Below are positions 61,001 through 64,000 of a DNA stretch of 64,000 bases, in pieces. The position numbers and the translations under genes are program-made. This stretch comes from Ectothiorhodospiraceae bacterium BW-2. Its GTDB lineage: Bacteria; Pseudomonadota; Gammaproteobacteria; Thiohalomonadales; Thiohalomonadaceae. The stretch covers positions 1,346,001 through 1,410,000 of the forward strand of contig CP032507.1 in NCBI GenBank assembly GCA_008375315.1, read 5' to 3'. Position 1 is the first letter of the stretch. Each line of letters begins with the position of its first letter. A model generated the notes under the pieces. The model saw nothing but the letters and a program-made list of their open reading frames with translations, had not been told where the DNA came from and ran no database searches.

Positions 61001-61531
61001 TTACAAACCGCACTAGAGACTCTGGAAAGTGCCATTCGAAAAATAGATCGCGAAACCCGCCAACGCTTTAAAACGGTCTTCGAACAGGTCAATCAGGGGC
61101 TACAACAGCGCTTTCCGACCCTATTCGGCGGCGGCAGCGCCTATCTGGAGCTGACAGGAGAGGATCTACTCGATACTGGGGTAACGATTATGGCCCGCCC
61201 CCCTGGCAAACGCAACAGCACCATTCATCTCCTCTCGGGTGGGGAGAAGGCCTTAACCGCTGTCGCGTTAGTATTTACCATTTTTGAGTTAAACCCCTCC
61301 CCTTTCTGTATGCTAGATGAGGTCGATGCTCCACTAGATGAGGCTAATGTCGGCCGCTTTTGCGCTATGGTGCGGGAGATGTCTCAGCAAGTGCAGTTTA
61401 TATTCATCACCCATAATAAAGTCACGATGGAGTTAGCTTCGACACTAGCTGGAGTCACTATGCATGAAGCGGGCGTGTCACGCTTAGTTGCAGTGGATGT
61501 CGAAGAGGCGATAGAGATGGCTACGACCTGA
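58025..61531 (+). CDS. smc: chromosome partition protein SMC, extremely Gln-rich
   Basis: 1168 residues. Walker A GPNGCGKSN at 31-39, the hinge at about 505-640, ABC signature LLSGGEKALTA and Walker B MLDEVDAPLDEANV near the end are all intact. The two coiled-coil arms are dominated by Gln, with CAG/CAA runs such as QQQQQQQQ. It compacts and separates chromosomes with ScpA/ScpB, not in this window. Commonly zipA-ligA follow, but here an rRNA operon follows on the other strand. Confidence 0.94.
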   Translation: MRLSRIKLAGFKSFVDPTTVPFPTNLTGVVGPNGCGKSNIIDAVRWVMGESSAKHLRGDSMTDVIFNGSTARKPVGQAAIELIFDNSDHTLTGEYAAFNDISIRRQLNRDGQSIYSLNGTRCRRRDITDIFLGTGLGPRSYAIIEQGMISRLIEARPEELRQLLEEAAGISKYKERRKETERRMTQTRDNLERLNDIREELQKQLDKLQRQADTARRYQALQQQQQQLGRQLLMRRWDDIEQLAIGMEQQLTQHQLQQAQLTARLTHTDTLLEQLRQQQQQQQQATQESQAELYRLGSELVRCEQTIHHKQEQSRQQQQQLEQLDQQYQQLAQQLQGDQQQQISHQLELQQLTPELQRQQQQFEELQLQLEQSESQQQQWQQRWEQFHQQAAEPIRTADLERQRIGQLEQQQQQRRERQQRLEQERQQLNLIQLEQELQQLQFEYEESDLKRQEQQQQLAQLDDEQQHQHHTLRQLEQQLNLIRQQLSEQQGQLSSLRTLQQAALNNPDSPLPPHLQQLGIADDLRLPQLLIAAAAWQPAVEAILQHAFNAICLIDGKSVNWSQFDQLTNTMVIFPPKAAPHQPPPFGRWLSDYVDGSWRELSLLQGVIAVESLDQALEWQPQLPQHHTMVTPEAIIVGQEWIAWPEQQAQNGNILQRQQQLEASEAAVALHKERLEQLQQQHQNDEELLAELQQQQQLQQQQLIQSQRQTHLLEGKLQTKQARIEHLQQRQQQLAQELTELEQQQQLDNQQLVASQQQLHRALAQTEELAQQRQQLQQQREHYSQQLQQQRHQRDRQQQQLHQRQLQQQQAQHHYQAASEACERGEAQLQLIAARITTLKQTLSETSSPIEALLEQQQLLLEQRAENELELQQRRQQLSQIEANMGEQEQQRLESEVYLNRLRERLATEQLTLQEQRVRQQTLLEQLDSDPQQRQELLKSLTPEDTVAHLEQQRQQLADRIARLGTINLAAIEEYNQQLERKNYLDAQFNDLQTALETLESAIRKIDRETRQRFKTVFEQVNQGLQQRFPTLFGGGSAYLELTGEDLLDTGVTIMARPPGKRNSTIHLLSGGEKALTAVALVFTIFELNPSPFCMLDEVDAPLDEANVGRFCAMVREMSQQVQFIFITHNKVTMELASTLAGVTMHEAGVSRLVAVDVEEAIEMATT

Positions 61532-61564
61532 CTCAGTTTAGGTTAACTTAACACTCTCCAAACG

Positions 61565-61596
61565 AAAAAAGCCTCTGCTAGGCTATAGCAGAGGCT
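61565..61596 (-). terminator. rRNA operon terminator
   Basis: An 11-base perfect stem AGCCTCTGCTA/TAGCAGAGGCT with 5-base loop; on the minus strand it is followed by six T, so it ends the rRNA transcript. On the plus strand only TTT follows, so smc may end here less efficiently. Confidence 0.9.
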
Positions 61597-61609
61597 TTAG
61601 GAATAAGTT

Positions 61610-61724
61610 CCTGGCGGTGACCTACTTTCACATAGCATCTGCCACACTATCATCGGCGCTGAGCAGTTTCACTTCTGAGTTCGGGATGGGGTCAGGTGGT
61701 TCCCACTCGCTATTGCCACCAGGA
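61610..61724 (-). rRNA. rrf: 5S ribosomal RNA
   Basis: Reverse complement reads CCTGGTGGCAATAGCGAGTG ... and ends GTCACCGCCAGG, with the conserved CCCATCCCGAACTCAGAAGT loop. About 115 bases; ends not mapped exactly. Separated from 23S by about 50 bases without tRNA. Confidence 0.95.
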
Positions 61725-61776
61725 AAAACAGGTACAGGCAAGCATGTTAATAATCGGCTAAACCCTTTGGGGTTAT

Positions 61777-64000
<2,224 letters not shown>

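Overview
This window looks like a chromosomal segment of a sulfur-oxidising gammaproteobacterium. The gammaproteobacterial reading rests on core genes and orders typical of that class: glnS, kdsB-trm112-lpxK, apaG-apaH, rpoD, an RNase E with a long disordered tail, prfA-prmC, rpmF-plsX-fabHDG, and greB/lptE/holA. The sulfur reading rests on one gene, a secreted Gly/Tyr-rich protein (42254-42658) that resembles sulfur globule envelope proteins. The genus cannot be read from the sequence.

Region 1-15.4 kb (all minus strand) is an accessory block, visibly richer in A+T in its distal part. It is built around nonulosonic (pseudaminic-type) acid synthesis and flagellin glycosylation: PseC, PseB and PseF, plus a Maf/DUF115 flagellin glycosyltransferase-like protein and a sialidase-like beta-propeller. 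A run of tightly packed tailoring genes follows: a DUF4910 aminopeptidase-like protein, a formyltransferase, a GNAT/FemAB-like acyltransferase, an aldehyde dehydrogenase, a methyltransferase and an ATP-grasp enzyme cut by the window edge. PseG, PseH and PseI are not in the window. Wedged between pseC and the sialidase gene is a stretch of toxin-antitoxin-like genes in various states of decay: a PIN gene with two deletions, its small antitoxin-like partner, a Fic protein lacking the motif histidine, a PD-(D/E)XK-like protein with a coiled-coil membrane partner, an intact MNT nucleotidyltransferase followed by a 5'-truncated HEPN remnant, and a second PD-(D/E)XK-family fragment. Several remnants overlap the next biosynthetic gene by ATGA.

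Region 15.8-27.8 kb (minus strand) is housekeeping: sppA, a Gph-like phosphatase, rluC, a MurU-type nucleotidyltransferase overlapping an aldolase/short-chain dehydrogenase fusion, glnS, kdsB, trm112-like, lpxK, and potABC without potD. Region 27.9-34.6 kb (plus strand) carries comFB-apaG-apaH, rpoD and rne, the last with a roughly 0.4 kb leader.

Region 34.7-41.3 kb (minus strand) holds a large hybrid histidine kinase, a small conserved protein, moeB, an unknown small protein, prmC and prfA. A divergent yggS and the sulfur globule gene (with promoter and terminator) follow on the plus strand. A membrane glycosyltransferase-like gene, a 5'-nucleotidase and galU come next on the minus strand, divergent from a LysM/M23 peptidase. 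From 48.0 to 52.7 kb (minus) is yceD-rpmF-plsX-fabHDG. From 52.8 kb the order is yceF, two unknown minus-strand genes, then a plus-strand run of a Spy/CpxP-like protein, greB, lptE, holA, comF and a very glutamine-rich smc. The window ends in an rRNA operon on the minus strand: terminator, 5S, and the 3' three-quarters of 23S. No CRISPR array, tRNA, prophage or complete insertion sequence was seen.
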